A stretch of 64,000 nt of DNA from JAGPUQ01 sp036961295. Its GTDB lineage: Bacteria; Pseudomonadota; Gammaproteobacteria; Pseudomonadales; Porticoccaceae. Positions 33,392 through 42,681 of the stretch are shown in pieces. Made by a program: the position numbers and the translations under genes. Positions within the stretch are counted from its first letter, which is position 1; each line of letters starts with the position of its first letter. Location: the NCBI GenBank assembly GCA_036961295.1, contig JBALVX010000001.1, forward strand, positions 682,001 through 746,000, in the 5' to 3' direction. The notes under the pieces are model-generated. The model was not told the origin of the DNA. It saw only the letters and a list, made by a program, of their open reading frames with translations, and searched no databases.

Positions 33392-34633
33392 ATGACGACA
33401 CCCATAACCAAATCTGCCGCAAGCTCCCAAACAAGCACCCAGACAGCTACTCAGATAACGTTGGGCACACCCTTTACCAGCACCGCCACCAAAGTGATGT
33501 TGTGCGGTTCCGGGGAGTTGGGTAAGGAGGTCGTGATCGAACTACAACGCCTGGGTGTTGAGGTGATCGCATTGGATCGCTACGAAAACGCGCCGGCGAT
33601 GCAGGTGGCTGATCGTAGCTATACGCTTTCTATGCTCGATGGCGCTGCCCTGCGTGACATTGTCGAGCGCGAAAAGCCCGACTACATTGTGCCGGAGATC
33701 GAGGCCATCGCGACGGCTACCCTGGTGGAGCTGGAGAGCGAAGGTTTTAACGTGGTGCCCACCGCACGCGCCGCGCAACTAACAATGAATCGGGAGGGCA
33801 TTCGCCGTCTCGCCGCTGAAGAGTTATCCCTCGCTACCTCGCCCTTTCGCTTTGCGGATACTCGCGGTGATTTTGATGCCGCCATTGCCGAAATCGGTAT
33901 TCCCTGTGTAGTGAAACCGATTATGAGTTCTTCCGGTAAAGGGCAAAGTTTGATTAAAAGTCCGGCGGATATCGACCACGCCTGGCAATATGGCCAGGAG
34001 GGTGGCCGCGCCGGAGCGGGGCGGGTCATCATTGAAGGCTTTGTAGATTTCGATTACGAAATTACGCTGTTAACTGTTCAGCACCGCACTGGTGTGAGTT
34101 TTTGTGCGCCCATTGGCCATCGCCAGGAAGACGGCGATTATCGGGAGTCCTGGCAACCACAGGCCATGAGCGCTGCCGCTTTAAGCGCAGCTGAAGCTAT
34201 GGCGAAGAAAGTCACCGAAGCTTTGGGGGGATGGGGTATTTTCGGTGTGGAGCTATTTATTAAAGGCGATGAAGTGATTTTTAGCGAGGTATCGCCCCGA
34301 CCCCACGATACCGGCATGGTCACGTTGATCTCTCAGGACCTGTCTCAGTTTGCCCTCCACGTGCGCGCAATTTTGGGTTTGCCAGTGCCAAATATCCAGC
34401 TACATGGGCCCTCCGCATCAGCGGCTTTGCTGGTGGAAGGGGATTCGAGTCAAACCGCGTTCTCGGGTCTGGAGGCCGCGTTAGAAGAACCAGATACTCA
34501 AATTCGACTATTCGGCAAACCTGAGGTCAAAGGTCGTAGACGCATGGGCGTCTGTTTGGCCCGTGGTAATGATATAGAAACGGCCAAAAACAAAGCTATG
34601 AAGGCTCGCGATATGATCAAAGTGAGCTTGTAA
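33392..34633 (+). CDS. purT: Formate-dependent phosphoribosylglycinamide formyltransferase
   Basis: PurT (413 residues) makes formyl-GAR from GAR, formate and ATP. It is an ATP-grasp enzyme: VMLCGSGELGKEV, YIVPEIEAIAT, VPTARAAQLTMNREGIRRLAAEEL, VKPIMSSSGKGQS, EGFVDFDYEITLLTV, GHRQEDGDYRESWQPQAMS and SEVSPRPHDTGMVTL all match E. coli PurT. Compared with E. coli it has about 20 extra N-terminal residues rich in Ser, Thr and Gln. The ATG at 33392 is preferred over the TTG one codon earlier; a later start is not evident. Confidence 0.97.
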   Translation: MTTPITKSAASSQTSTQTATQITLGTPFTSTATKVMLCGSGELGKEVVIELQRLGVEVIALDRYENAPAMQVADRSYTLSMLDGAALRDIVEREKPDYIVPEIEAIATATLVELESEGFNVVPTARAAQLTMNREGIRRLAAEELSLATSPFRFADTRGDFDAAIAEIGIPCVVKPIMSSSGKGQSLIKSPADIDHAWQYGQEGGRAGAGRVIIEGFVDFDYEITLLTVQHRTGVSFCAPIGHRQEDGDYRESWQPQAMSAAALSAAEAMAKKVTEALGGWGIFGVELFIKGDEVIFSEVSPRPHDTGMVTLISQDLSQFALHVRAILGLPVPNIQLHGPSASAALLVEGDSSQTAFSGLEAALEEPDTQIRLFGKPEVKGRRRMGVCLARGNDIETAKNKAMKARDMIKVSL

Positions 34634-34704
34634 GGTGTTTTAGGTGGTAATGGTAGGCGAACTTTATTTGTCAACATGTTGTTGAAAAGCTTCCCTTTTT
34701 AAAC

Positions 34705-34723
34705 AATAATGATTATCATTTGC
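34705..34723 (+). promoter_or_regulatory. Fur box
   Basis: The 19-mer starting at 34705 (AATAATGATTATCATTTGC) matches 15 of 19 positions of the Fur consensus GATAATGATAATCATTATC. It lies 41 nt before the cupredoxin gene and so would put the cupredoxin and FTR1 pair under iron repression. Confidence 0.8.
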
Positions 34724-34763
34724 ATTAAATGACATTACACCATCCCCGTGAGAGGTATTTATT

Positions 34764-35084
34764 ATGCGAGTTATATTAGGATTGATGTTTGCTGTGTTAG
34801 CGCTGAGCGCTCAGGCTGAAGTGCCCGAATTTCAGGTGGTGATTAAGGATCATCATTTTGTGCCAGCGGAGATACGTGTTCCCGCCGGTACTAAGGTAAA
34901 ACTGGTTATTGAAAATCAGGACCCGACGCCGGAAGAGTTTGAGAGCGATGCCTTGCACCGTGAGAAAATTATCGCCGGTAATAAAACCGCCAAAGTTATG
35001 ATTGGTCCGCTTAAGCCGGGTAGCTATCCCTTCTTTGGTGAATTTAACGAAGACACGGCTCAGGGTGTAGTGATCGCTGAGTAA
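34764..35084 (+). CDS. Exported cupredoxin-like protein, iron-uptake associated
   Basis: This 106-residue protein has a signal peptide (residues 1-18, ending AQA) and one cupredoxin domain: EFQVVIKDHHFVPAEIRVPAGTKVKLVIENQDPTPEEFES, a middle HREKIIAG, and GSYPFFGEFNEDTAQGVVIAE. The pattern matches the single-domain cupredoxins next to FTR1 permeases and the N-terminal domain of EfeO. The classical copper ligand Cys is absent, so ordinary blue-copper binding is doubtful; His, Glu and Asp could hold Cu or Fe. It lies 87 nt before an FTR1 gene, behind a Fur box, so a role in iron uptake is the best inference. Confidence 0.87.
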   Translation: MRVILGLMFAVLALSAQAEVPEFQVVIKDHHFVPAEIRVPAGTKVKLVIENQDPTPEEFESDALHREKIIAGNKTAKVMIGPLKPGSYPFFGEFNEDTAQGVVIAE

Positions 35085-35171
35085 AGCTCGGTCGCTCACT
35101 ATTTTGTTTGAAGCAGTGTCGTTTAAAGTAAGCCTCACCGCAAATCACCGTCCTCTGCGGGCCCAGGTCTG

Positions 35172-36017
35172 ATGTTAAGTTCTCTCATTATTGTATTTCG
35201 CGAAGTACTCGAAGCCGCGCTCATCATTGGTATTGTCTGTGCTGCAACTCGTGGCATGGACAAGCGTTTTAGCATGGTGGCTATCGGCATTATTTTGGGT
35301 GCGCTGGGTGCCGTTATCGTCGCTTTGTTTGCCGACGTGGTCGCCGATTTTGCGGAAGGTATGGGGCAGGAACTGTTCAACGCCAGCGTATTGTTAACGG
35401 TTGTGGTTATGCTGGCCTGGCACCTTATTTGGATGGCGCAGCACGGAGCTGAGCTGGCCAGTAGGGCGAATAAAACGGGTTCCTCCGTACGCGAGGGTAG
35501 TGAGCCGCTCACGGTATTAATTCTACTGGTGGGTCTTGCGGTATTGCGAGAAGGGGCCGAGGTCGTACTCTTCCTTTACGGTATTGCTGCTGGCGGTTCC
35601 TCCGCGAGCATGATGATAATGGGTTCATTGCTGGGTTTGGTTTTGGGTGTGCTGGTTGGCTTTGCTCTGTATGGCGGTCTAATTCGTATTCCTACCAAGA
35701 GTTTGTTTACCGTGTCTTCCGCGCTGCTGGTGGTGTTGGCAGCAGGCATGGCCGGAAAAGCCGCAAAATACCTTATACAGGGTGATTTTGTGCCCGCCCT
35801 TGGTTACGATCTGTGGGATACCTCCGCGTTAATCAGCAACAACTCCATCGCCGGTGAAGTGTTCGGCACCTTAATTGGCTACGATGCCAAACCTGCCGGT
35901 ATGCAGGTCGTCTTTTATGTTGTGGCCCTGCTGTTGATTCTTGCCGGAATGTGGTGGGCAAAACAGAAACACCCTGTGGTAAGCCTTACTAAGGATTCCC
36001 AAGCTGCAGCTCAATAA
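35172..36017 (+). CDS. FTR1-family iron permease
   Basis: The 281-residue protein has about seven membrane helices and both iron-translocation motifs of the FTR1/EfeU family: REVLEAALIIG at residues 10-20 and REGAEVVLFLYG in the middle of the protein. It would import iron, usually after oxidation by a partner. Here the partner is the small cupredoxin upstream; no EfeB peroxidase or complete EfeO is present. Regulation by Fur is suggested by the box before the cupredoxin gene. Confidence 0.93.
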   Translation: MLSSLIIVFREVLEAALIIGIVCAATRGMDKRFSMVAIGIILGALGAVIVALFADVVADFAEGMGQELFNASVLLTVVVMLAWHLIWMAQHGAELASRANKTGSSVREGSEPLTVLILLVGLAVLREGAEVVLFLYGIAAGGSSASMMIMGSLLGLVLGVLVGFALYGGLIRIPTKSLFTVSSALLVVLAAGMAGKAAKYLIQGDFVPALGYDLWDTSALISNNSIAGEVFGTLIGYDAKPAGMQVVFYVVALLLILAGMWWAKQKHPVVSLTKDSQAAAQ

Positions 36018-36138
36018 TAATTCTAATCGTCTTGCTTGATCCCCTGCTTATTAGTTAATCCTGTCGAGTTTGATTTAAGCAGCTTTCTTATTCAAAAATT
36101 AATACTGAACTCCAGGTGAGTCTGCTATATTTCTGCCT

Positions 36139-36726
36139 GTGAAAATTAGCTTTCTTGCATCCCATAGTGGTTCCGCGGCACGGTATATTATTGCCGCAAT
36201 GCGCGCAGGCCAGCTAGATGCGCAACCAGGATTACTGATTACCAATAATCAAAATTCCGACATATATCGATGGTGTCAGAAACACGCTATCGACCTTGTC
36301 TGTATTAGCACAAAAACGCATCCGCTTGATGAGGCTAGAGACAAGGCGATACATACGGAATTGAAAGCCGTAGATACGGATTTTGTTGTGTTATCCGGTT
36401 ATATGAAAAAAATTGGACCGCTTACCTTATCCGGGTATGCCAACAAAATACTTAATGTGCACCCCTCGCTATTACCTCGACATGGTGGCCAGGGTTTGTA
36501 TGGTGATAAAGTACACGAGTCCGTATTGAAATCCGGCGATAAACAATCTGGCGCGACCGTTCAATTTGTTAGCGAAGAGTACGATCAAGGGCCTATTATT
36601 ACTCAGCAAGCAGTGGCAGTGTCTGAAGGCGAAACTCTGGCGACACTGAAAGCTAAAGTTCAGGCCATAGAAAACGAGCTTTATTTGACGAGTCTGAAAC
36701 AGCTATTACTGAGCAGTAAGGGCTAA
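36139..36726 (+). CDS. PurN-like formyltransferase
   Basis: The 195-residue protein (GTG start) has the formyltransferase N-terminal fold with the catalytic triad Asn-His-Asp: NVHPSLLP and EEYDQGPII. Other segments are FLASHSGSAARYI, ITNNQNSDIYRWC and VLSGYMKKIG. The loop HGGQGLYGDKVHESVLKSGDKQSGATV resembles PurN of Bacteroidetes more than E. coli PurN, which has PGLHTH there. It may be a functional GAR transformylase in addition to purT, or a related formyltransferase. It has no obvious operon partner. Confidence 0.8.
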   Translation: MKISFLASHSGSAARYIIAAMRAGQLDAQPGLLITNNQNSDIYRWCQKHAIDLVCISTKTHPLDEARDKAIHTELKAVDTDFVVLSGYMKKIGPLTLSGYANKILNVHPSLLPRHGGQGLYGDKVHESVLKSGDKQSGATVQFVSEEYDQGPIITQQAVAVSEGETLATLKAKVQAIENELYLTSLKQLLLSSKG

Positions 36727-36835
36727 GAATTTATTTTTAGGCGCTCAATATTAGGTTTTGTTGCATTAGAAGTTTATAGCTTAACTAATACGGTGTGACT
36801 TTTGAGGTATTACTTATTATGGATACAATAAAACC

Positions 36836-37291
36836 ATGGATACATTAAACACAATGGATTTGGCCCATATTATCCAGCTTGCCGTTGCCCCGGTATTCTT
36901 ACTAGCGGGTATCGCCGGGTTTTTAAATGTAATGTCTGCTCGATTGGGAAGAATTATCGATCGCGCCCGTGTGGTTGAGCTGCGAGTATCGCAATTACAC
37001 GACCCGGATCGATTGAGAGTTTCCGAAGAGGAAATGAAAATATTGTGGCATCGCGTCGGCATTATTAACTGGTCGATAGGTTTGTGTACGGCAGCGGCAT
37101 TGTCGGTCTGCTTGTTGATTGTCAGCTTATTTGTAGTGGGTTTCTGGATTTTGAACGGCGATATTTTGGTGGGTGGTTTATTTGTATTGGCCTTGTTCTT
37201 GCTGATTATGGCGCTCTTATTCTTTATGAAAGAAGTTCAATTAGCGACGCGCACCATGCGATTTGGCCGTGAGTTTTCTGTAAACGATTAA
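36836..37291 (+). CDS. DUF2721 membrane protein
   Basis: The 151-residue protein has a first membrane helix at about 10-30, a charged cytoplasmic loop with RLGRIIDRARVVELR and two more helices (~78-105 and 108-128). The N-terminal LAHIIQLAVAPVFLLAGIAGFLNVMSARLGRIIDRAR is the DUF2721 signature. Function is unknown. Confidence 0.85.
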   Translation: MDTLNTMDLAHIIQLAVAPVFLLAGIAGFLNVMSARLGRIIDRARVVELRVSQLHDPDRLRVSEEEMKILWHRVGIINWSIGLCTAAALSVCLLIVSLFVVGFWILNGDILVGGLFVLALFLLIMALLFFMKEVQLATRTMRFGREFSVND

Positions 37292-37386
37292 GGCTTAGCG
37301 TTGTGTCAAAAATGGCTTGTCTAAGCTACTCACAGATGGTCTTAATTAATTGAAAGTTAAAATAGGGAAATAAAGGAAGCGATAAC

Positions 37387-37668
37387 TTGTCAGTAATAGA
37401 AATAAAAGTATTTTTTGCCATGTTCACAACGATCTTTATAGCCGAGCTTGGCGACAAAACTCAGTTTGCTACTATGCTGTTTGCGGCGGATAAGGATATT
37501 AGCAAATGGGTGGTTTTTCTGGCTGCGGCTTCCGCTCTGGTACTTGCCTCGGCGATTGGTGTGTTAGCGGGTTCTGTTTTATCCTCATTAATTAGCGCTA
37601 AAGTGCTTTCGTACATTGCTGGGGTGGGCTTTATTGTGATTGGTTGTTATACCTTGTATCAAATATAA
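37387..37668 (+). CDS. Half-size TMEM165/GDT1-family cation transporter
   Basis: This 93-residue protein starts at TTG 37387, preceded by AAGGAAG. It has three membrane helices and a single ELGDKTQF motif (ExGD-K/R-T/S), the signature of the GDT1/UPF0016 family, which exports Mn2+ or Ca2+. Full-length members have two such repeats; single-repeat forms act as dimers. I see no second half adjacent. A CPA1 antiporter gene follows 76 nt downstream. Confidence 0.85.
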   Translation: MSVIEIKVFFAMFTTIFIAELGDKTQFATMLFAADKDISKWVVFLAAASALVLASAIGVLAGSVLSSLISAKVLSYIAGVGFIVIGCYTLYQI

Positions 37669-37744
37669 GGCTGTTAGGCATAGGGTATCAGTCATAATGA
37701 CGTTCTCGTAACGATTAAAGCAAGATAATAGAAGGCAATCGATA

Positions 37745-39619
37745 GTGCACGAAAATCTCGGATTTCTTCTCGCGGCTATTTTGGTGCTGGGTATTGGCGC
37801 GCAATGGCTGGCCTGGCGACTTAAGCTACCCTCGATATTATTTTTACTGCTGCTGGGCGTGCTCGCCGGGCCGGTGAGTGGGTTTGTAAACCCGGACGAA
37901 ATCTTTGGCGACTTACTCTTCCCAACGATCTCCCTTGGGGTGGCTATTGTCTTGTTTGAAGGCGCACTAACACTGCGGTTTGCCGATATTCGAGAACAGG
38001 GCGTCATGGTCAGTAACCTGGTGACGTGGGGCGCCGTATTAAACTGGCTGCTAATTAGTGCCGGGACCTGGTATTTCATCGATTTTTCCGTCTCGATGTC
38101 TTTATTGTTCGGCGCTCTGGTGGTGGTGACCGGGCCAACGGTGGTGTCGCCCTTGTTACGTAACGTTCGGCCGGTACCTGCGGTGGGTAAAGTACTGCGC
38201 TGGGAAGGCATATTGATCGATCCGATCGGTGCCATTTTGGCGGTGCTGGTATTTGAGGCGATTATTTCAGATGCCCAGGGCGGTTCGCTGCGTTTGTTTT
38301 TCAGCGAGCTGGCAGCCGGTGGCGTGTGTGGTGCAGCGGGAGCCCTGTTGATTGGCTATATGCTGCGTCGGCATTTAATGCCGGAGTTTTTGCACAGTGT
38401 GGTCACGCTAGCGGCCGTGGTTGGTGTATTCGCTATCAGTAACCAGCTGGCGCACGAATCCGGCTTGTTGGCGGTCACGGTAATGGGCGTGTGGCTGGCC
38501 AATACCAAGGGTGTCGATATCTCCGATATTTTAAGTTTTAAAGAGAGTCTTTCGGTACTGATTGTTTCGTTGTTATTTATTTTACTGGTAGCGCGTTTAC
38601 AGTTGGAACAGATCACCGGGCTTGGTATGGGTGCGGTGGGCGTGTTGCTAGTGGTGTTGTTGGCGCGGCCGGTTATGGTGTGGGCCTCGGCGATGGGCTC
38701 CAAACTTAACTGGAAAGAAAAAGCGCTGATTAGCTGGATTGCTCCACGAGGTATTGTGGCTGCGGCAGTATCCTCTCTGTTTGCTATTAAGCTGGGTGAG
38801 CTGGGCGTTGCCGGCGCGGACACCCTGGCCGGTTTGACCTTTCTGATTATTATAGTGACGGTGATCTTACAAAGTATTACCGCCGCACCGGTTGCGCGTT
38901 TATTGGGGCTAACCGAAGAAGAAGCCAAAGGGGTTTTGATTTTGGGCGGCAACAATGTTGCCTTAGCGATTGGCAAGGCGCTGTTAGGCTCGGGCTTTAG
39001 GGTCAAGATGGCCTCGTCCAGCTGGAGCGAAATACAGGCCGCGCGCATGGAAGGGCTGGAAACCTATTTTGGCAACCCGGTATCCGCTCATGCCGATCGC
39101 CATCTCGATTTAATGGGTATTGGTCGCTTGTTAGGCATGTCGCGGCGACCCGCCTTAAACACCTTAGCCTCGATGAAATACGCTAGTGAGTTTGGTCGCC
39201 AGCGGGTATTTACCTTGCGGACTTCGGAGGAAAAAGACGAGTCCGACAAAGCGCGTATGGGGGAAAGCTATCATACCCAGCGTTTATTCGGTAGCGATGT
39301 CACCATCCAAAAGTTGGCGAGTTTGTTGGGGCAGGGCGCTGAAATTAAGTCCACGCGCTTGAGCGACTCGTTTACGATGGAAAGCTATCGAGAGCACTAC
39401 GGCAACGATGCGATGCCATTATTTGGCATTAACCCGGAAGGTCGCCTACGACCGTTTACCGACGAGGCTGAGCCAGAAGTCGGCCACGGCTGGGTTCTGG
39501 TTGCACTGTTACCGAAGGCCGTAATGACGAAGCTGGAGGCGGAGCGTCAGGCAGAAGAAGTCAAAGAGCGAGCCGAAGCAGAGCCCGGAGATAAACCAAT
39601 AGAAGGGATAAACCAATAA
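37745..39619 (+). CDS. CPA1-type cation:proton antiporter with C-terminal nucleotide-binding-like domain
   Basis: The 624-residue protein (GTG start) has about 12 membrane helices in residues 1-390, with the Na+/H+ exchanger features PSILFLLLLGVLAGP, ALVVVTGPTVVSPLLR and APRGIVAAAVSSLFA. After the membrane domain comes a Rossmann-like TrkA-N type domain starting GVLILGGNNVALAIGKALL (about 398-470) and a further cytoplasmic region to 580, then a Glu-rich tail. This arrangement is found in NhaP-like antiporters gated by nucleotide or pH. It ends before a bidirectional terminator. Confidence 0.9.
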   Translation: MHENLGFLLAAILVLGIGAQWLAWRLKLPSILFLLLLGVLAGPVSGFVNPDEIFGDLLFPTISLGVAIVLFEGALTLRFADIREQGVMVSNLVTWGAVLNWLLISAGTWYFIDFSVSMSLLFGALVVVTGPTVVSPLLRNVRPVPAVGKVLRWEGILIDPIGAILAVLVFEAIISDAQGGSLRLFFSELAAGGVCGAAGALLIGYMLRRHLMPEFLHSVVTLAAVVGVFAISNQLAHESGLLAVTVMGVWLANTKGVDISDILSFKESLSVLIVSLLFILLVARLQLEQITGLGMGAVGVLLVVLLARPVMVWASAMGSKLNWKEKALISWIAPRGIVAAAVSSLFAIKLGELGVAGADTLAGLTFLIIIVTVILQSITAAPVARLLGLTEEEAKGVLILGGNNVALAIGKALLGSGFRVKMASSSWSEIQAARMEGLETYFGNPVSAHADRHLDLMGIGRLLGMSRRPALNTLASMKYASEFGRQRVFTLRTSEEKDESDKARMGESYHTQRLFGSDVTIQKLASLLGQGAEIKSTRLSDSFTMESYREHYGNDAMPLFGINPEGRLRPFTDEAEPEVGHGWVLVALLPKAVMTKLEAERQAEEVKERAEAEPGDKPIEGINQ

Positions 39620-39782
39620 ATTGGATCAACATTTAGCGAAGTGTCATTGAAGACTATGTGAATTTTAACCAACGAAAAGTTCGCAGTGACTTACTTGATC
39701 AAGTCTTTTGTCTGAAGACCAGGGTATAAAGCGATAACTGTTTCTATCACCGTACGGATTACGCCGATAATATGCTAACTTA

Positions 39783-39826
39783 GCAGATACTAAAAACCCC
39801 GCTCTTGCGGGGTTTTTAGTATCTGC
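39783..39826. terminator. Bidirectional terminator between antiporter and acnB
   Basis: A perfect 20-bp stem (39783-39802 with 39807-39826) closes on a TCTT loop, with AAAAA and TTTTT inside the arms. It lies between convergent genes and should stop transcripts from both sides. The stem is unusually long and exact. Confidence 0.92.
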
Positions 39827-39872
39827 CGTATCAGCATAAACTTGAATTTAGGACAAGCCTCACTTAGCGAAC

Positions 39873-42470
39873 TTAAGCTACTTCAATAATCAGTTCGGCG
39901 GCGATGCGTTTGCCATCTTCTGCGGCTTTTTGAAATGATTCAATTTGGTCAAAATTCATATAACGATAAATTTCATCTGACATTGAGTCCAGTTGCCCGG
40001 CGTATTCCAGATACTCTTCCGGGGTCGGCAGGCGACCGAGTAAACCCCCTACCGATGCCAGTTCTGCCGAGGTCAGGTAGACGTTGGCACCATCACCCAA
40101 ACGGTTAGGGAAGTTACGAGTGGAGGTGGAAAGCACGGTGCAACCGGGTTGTACCCGAGCCTGATTACCCATGCACAGCGAACAACCAGGCATTTCGGTG
40201 CGAGCACCGGCACGGCCATAGATGTTGTAGTAGCCTTCTTCCATCAGGGTGTGCTCGTCCATACGGGTCGGCGGCACAATCCAAAACTTGGCTTTTAGCT
40301 CGCCGGGTTTTACTTGTTCGAGTAATTTGCCCGCAGCGCGGAAGTGCCCGATGTTGGTCATGCACGAACCGATAAACACTTCGTCGACTTTGTCGCCAGC
40401 AACCTCCGAGAGCAAGCGAGCATCGTCGGGATCGTTGGGCGCGCAAACGATGGGTTCTTTGATGTCGTCGAGATTGATTTCCAGCACGGCGGCGTACTCG
40501 GCGTCGGCGTCGGCGGCCATTAATTCCGGATTGGCCAGCCACTCTTCCATTTTTTCTGCGCGACGTTCCATGGTGCGGGCATCGCCGTAGCCTTCAGAAA
40601 TCATCGAGCGCAGCATGGTGATGTTGGAGCGCAGATATTCGGCGACGGAGTCTTCGCTAAGTTTAATGGTGCAACCGGATGCCGAGCGTTCGGCTGAAGC
40701 ATCGGACAACTCAAAGGCTTGTTCGGCGGTAAGATCTTCGAGTCCTTCGATCTCGAGAATACGACCGGAGAACATATTCTTCTTCCCTTCTTTAGCGACA
40801 GTCAGCAAACCTTGTTGAATGCCGTAGTAAGGAATGGCGTGTACCAGGTCACGCAGGGTGATGCCTGGCTGCATTTTGCCGCTAAAGCGAACCAGTATGG
40901 ATTCCGGCATATCGAGTGGCATAACGCCGGTCGCGGCGGCGAAGGCTACCAGGCCCGAACCCGCCGGGAAGGAGATGCCCATGGGGAAGCGGGTATGAGA
41001 ATCACCGCCGGTGCCGACGGTATCCGGTAACAGCATGCGATTGAGCCAGCTGTGGATAATGCCGTCGCCGGGTTTCAAAGACACGCCGCCACGGTTGCGG
41101 ATAAAGTCCGGCAATGAGTGCTGGGTTTCAATATCAACGGGTTTTGGATAGGCCGCGGTGTGGCAGAAAGACTGCATCACCAGATCGGCGGAGAAGCCGA
41201 GGCAGGCGAGGTCTTGCAATTCATCGCGAGTCATCGGCCCAGTGGTGTCCTGGGAGCCAACGGTGGTCATGTGGGGTTCGCAGTAGGTGCCGGGGCGAAT
41301 GCCCTCAATGCCACAGGCGCGACCGACCATTTTCTGGCCCAGTGTATAACCTTTGCCGGTATCTTTAGGCTGTTCGGGTACACGGAAAAGATCGGATGGC
41401 TCCATCTCCAGCGCTTCGCGAGCACGGCGGGTAAGGCCGCGACCAATAATCAGATTGATACGGCCACCGGCGCGTACTTCATCGAGGATGACGTCGGATT
41501 TAAAGGCGTATTCAGACAGTACTTCACCGCTATCGTGATCGGTGATTTTGCCTTCGTAGGGAAGAATGTCGATGACTTGCCCGGTAGAGAGTTTTTCGAC
41601 GGGCGCTTCAAATACCAGCGCGCCAGAGTCTTCCATAGTGTTGAAGAAGATCGGTGCGACTTTGCCGCCGATACAAATGCCGCCAGCGCGTTTATTGGGT
41701 ACGCCAGGCATATCGTCGCCGATGTACCACAACACCGAGTTGGTGGCGGATTTACGTGAGGAGCCGGTACCGACAACATCGCCGACATAGGCAACGGGGT
41801 GGCCGCTTTTTTCCAGGTCGATGATTTGCTGTTCAGCGTTTTCAGCACCTTCGCGAGGAATTTTGTACATGGCTTTGGCGTGCAGCGGAATATCCGGGCG
41901 CGACCAGGCGTCAGGAGCGGGGGAGAGATCATCGGTATTGGTCTCGCCGGGTACTTTAAAAACGATGGAGGTGAGCTTTTCAGGGACTTCAGTACGATTG
42001 GTAAACCATTCCGCATTGGCCCAGGATTCCATTACGGCCTTGGCGTTCGCGTTACCAGCTTTGGCTTTGGCTTCGACGTCGTGAAAGGCGTCAAACATTA
42101 GCAGCGTGTGTTTAAGTTGCTCGGCGGCTGATTCGCCCAGTTCGCTATCGTCCAGTGAATCCACCAGGGTGGTAATGTTGTAGCCGCCCAGCATCATGCC
42201 CAGCAATTCGATGGCCTTGGCCCGGTCAACTACGGGTGAGCTGGCCTCGCCGTTGACAATGGCGGATAAAAAACCGGCTTTAACATACGCGGCTTCATCA
42301 ACGCCTGGGGGTACTCGGTTGGTGATCAGGTCGAGCAAAAATTCGTCTTCGCCAGCAGGGGGAGCTTTTAGCAGTTCTACCAGATCTGCTGTCCACTCGG
42401 GACTCAGGGGTTTTGGGGGTACGCCTTCGGCGCTGCGTTCTTCGATATGTTTACGGTAGGCTTCAAGCAC
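39873..42470 (-). CDS. acnB: Aconitate hydratase B
   Basis: AcnB (865 residues) interconverts citrate and isocitrate in the TCA cycle through a [4Fe-4S] cluster. Length is identical to E. coli AcnB. The HEAT-like N-terminal domain is followed by the swivel domain (VAYVGDVVGTGSSRKSATNSV) and the catalytic domains with DTTGPMTRDEL, GVMPLDMPESILVRFSGKM, GSCMTNIGHFRAAG and MPGCSLCMGNQARV, which carry the cluster cysteines. The gene stands alone on the minus strand. Confidence 0.98.
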   Translation of the reverse strand: MLEAYRKHIEERSAEGVPPKPLSPEWTADLVELLKAPPAGEDEFLLDLITNRVPPGVDEAAYVKAGFLSAIVNGEASSPVVDRAKAIELLGMMLGGYNITTLVDSLDDSELGESAAEQLKHTLLMFDAFHDVEAKAKAGNANAKAVMESWANAEWFTNRTEVPEKLTSIVFKVPGETNTDDLSPAPDAWSRPDIPLHAKAMYKIPREGAENAEQQIIDLEKSGHPVAYVGDVVGTGSSRKSATNSVLWYIGDDMPGVPNKRAGGICIGGKVAPIFFNTMEDSGALVFEAPVEKLSTGQVIDILPYEGKITDHDSGEVLSEYAFKSDVILDEVRAGGRINLIIGRGLTRRAREALEMEPSDLFRVPEQPKDTGKGYTLGQKMVGRACGIEGIRPGTYCEPHMTTVGSQDTTGPMTRDELQDLACLGFSADLVMQSFCHTAAYPKPVDIETQHSLPDFIRNRGGVSLKPGDGIIHSWLNRMLLPDTVGTGGDSHTRFPMGISFPAGSGLVAFAAATGVMPLDMPESILVRFSGKMQPGITLRDLVHAIPYYGIQQGLLTVAKEGKKNMFSGRILEIEGLEDLTAEQAFELSDASAERSASGCTIKLSEDSVAEYLRSNITMLRSMISEGYGDARTMERRAEKMEEWLANPELMAADADAEYAAVLEINLDDIKEPIVCAPNDPDDARLLSEVAGDKVDEVFIGSCMTNIGHFRAAGKLLEQVKPGELKAKFWIVPPTRMDEHTLMEEGYYNIYGRAGARTEMPGCSLCMGNQARVQPGCTVLSTSTRNFPNRLGDGANVYLTSAELASVGGLLGRLPTPEEYLEYAGQLDSMSDEIYRYMNFDQIESFQKAAEDGKRIAAELIIEVA

Positions 42471-42514
42471 AATTGCTTCCTCTGATTGGCGGATGGTACC
42501 AGCTGCGGGGGTAA

Positions 42515-42547
42515 CCGCATGCGGGGCTATCGGCGACGTACGCCGAT
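42515..42547 (-). promoter_or_regulatory. Two hairpins in the acnB upstream region
   Basis: A 10-nt palindrome CCGCATGCGG (42515-42524) and a 7-bp hairpin ATCGGCG (42529-42535) with CGCCGAT (42541-42547) lie 45-77 nt upstream of acnB. They may structure its 5' leader. Significance is unproven. Confidence 0.35.
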
Positions 42548-42681
42548 GGTGGGCTGCTTGCCCGGGGGCGCGATTTTACCTCAAATAACTGGCGCTGTAA
42601 TGGCCGAATAGTGATTAATAGATCAGCATTTAGCAGCGATAGCGTGGCTTGATGTAGCGGGCCTGTAGTAAAGTAGGGCCT

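Noticed and set aside
33292..33525. Frame overlapping the start of purT
   Set aside because: It is out of phase with purT, has no domain, and is explained as a shadow of the unusual S/T/Q-rich purT N-terminus.
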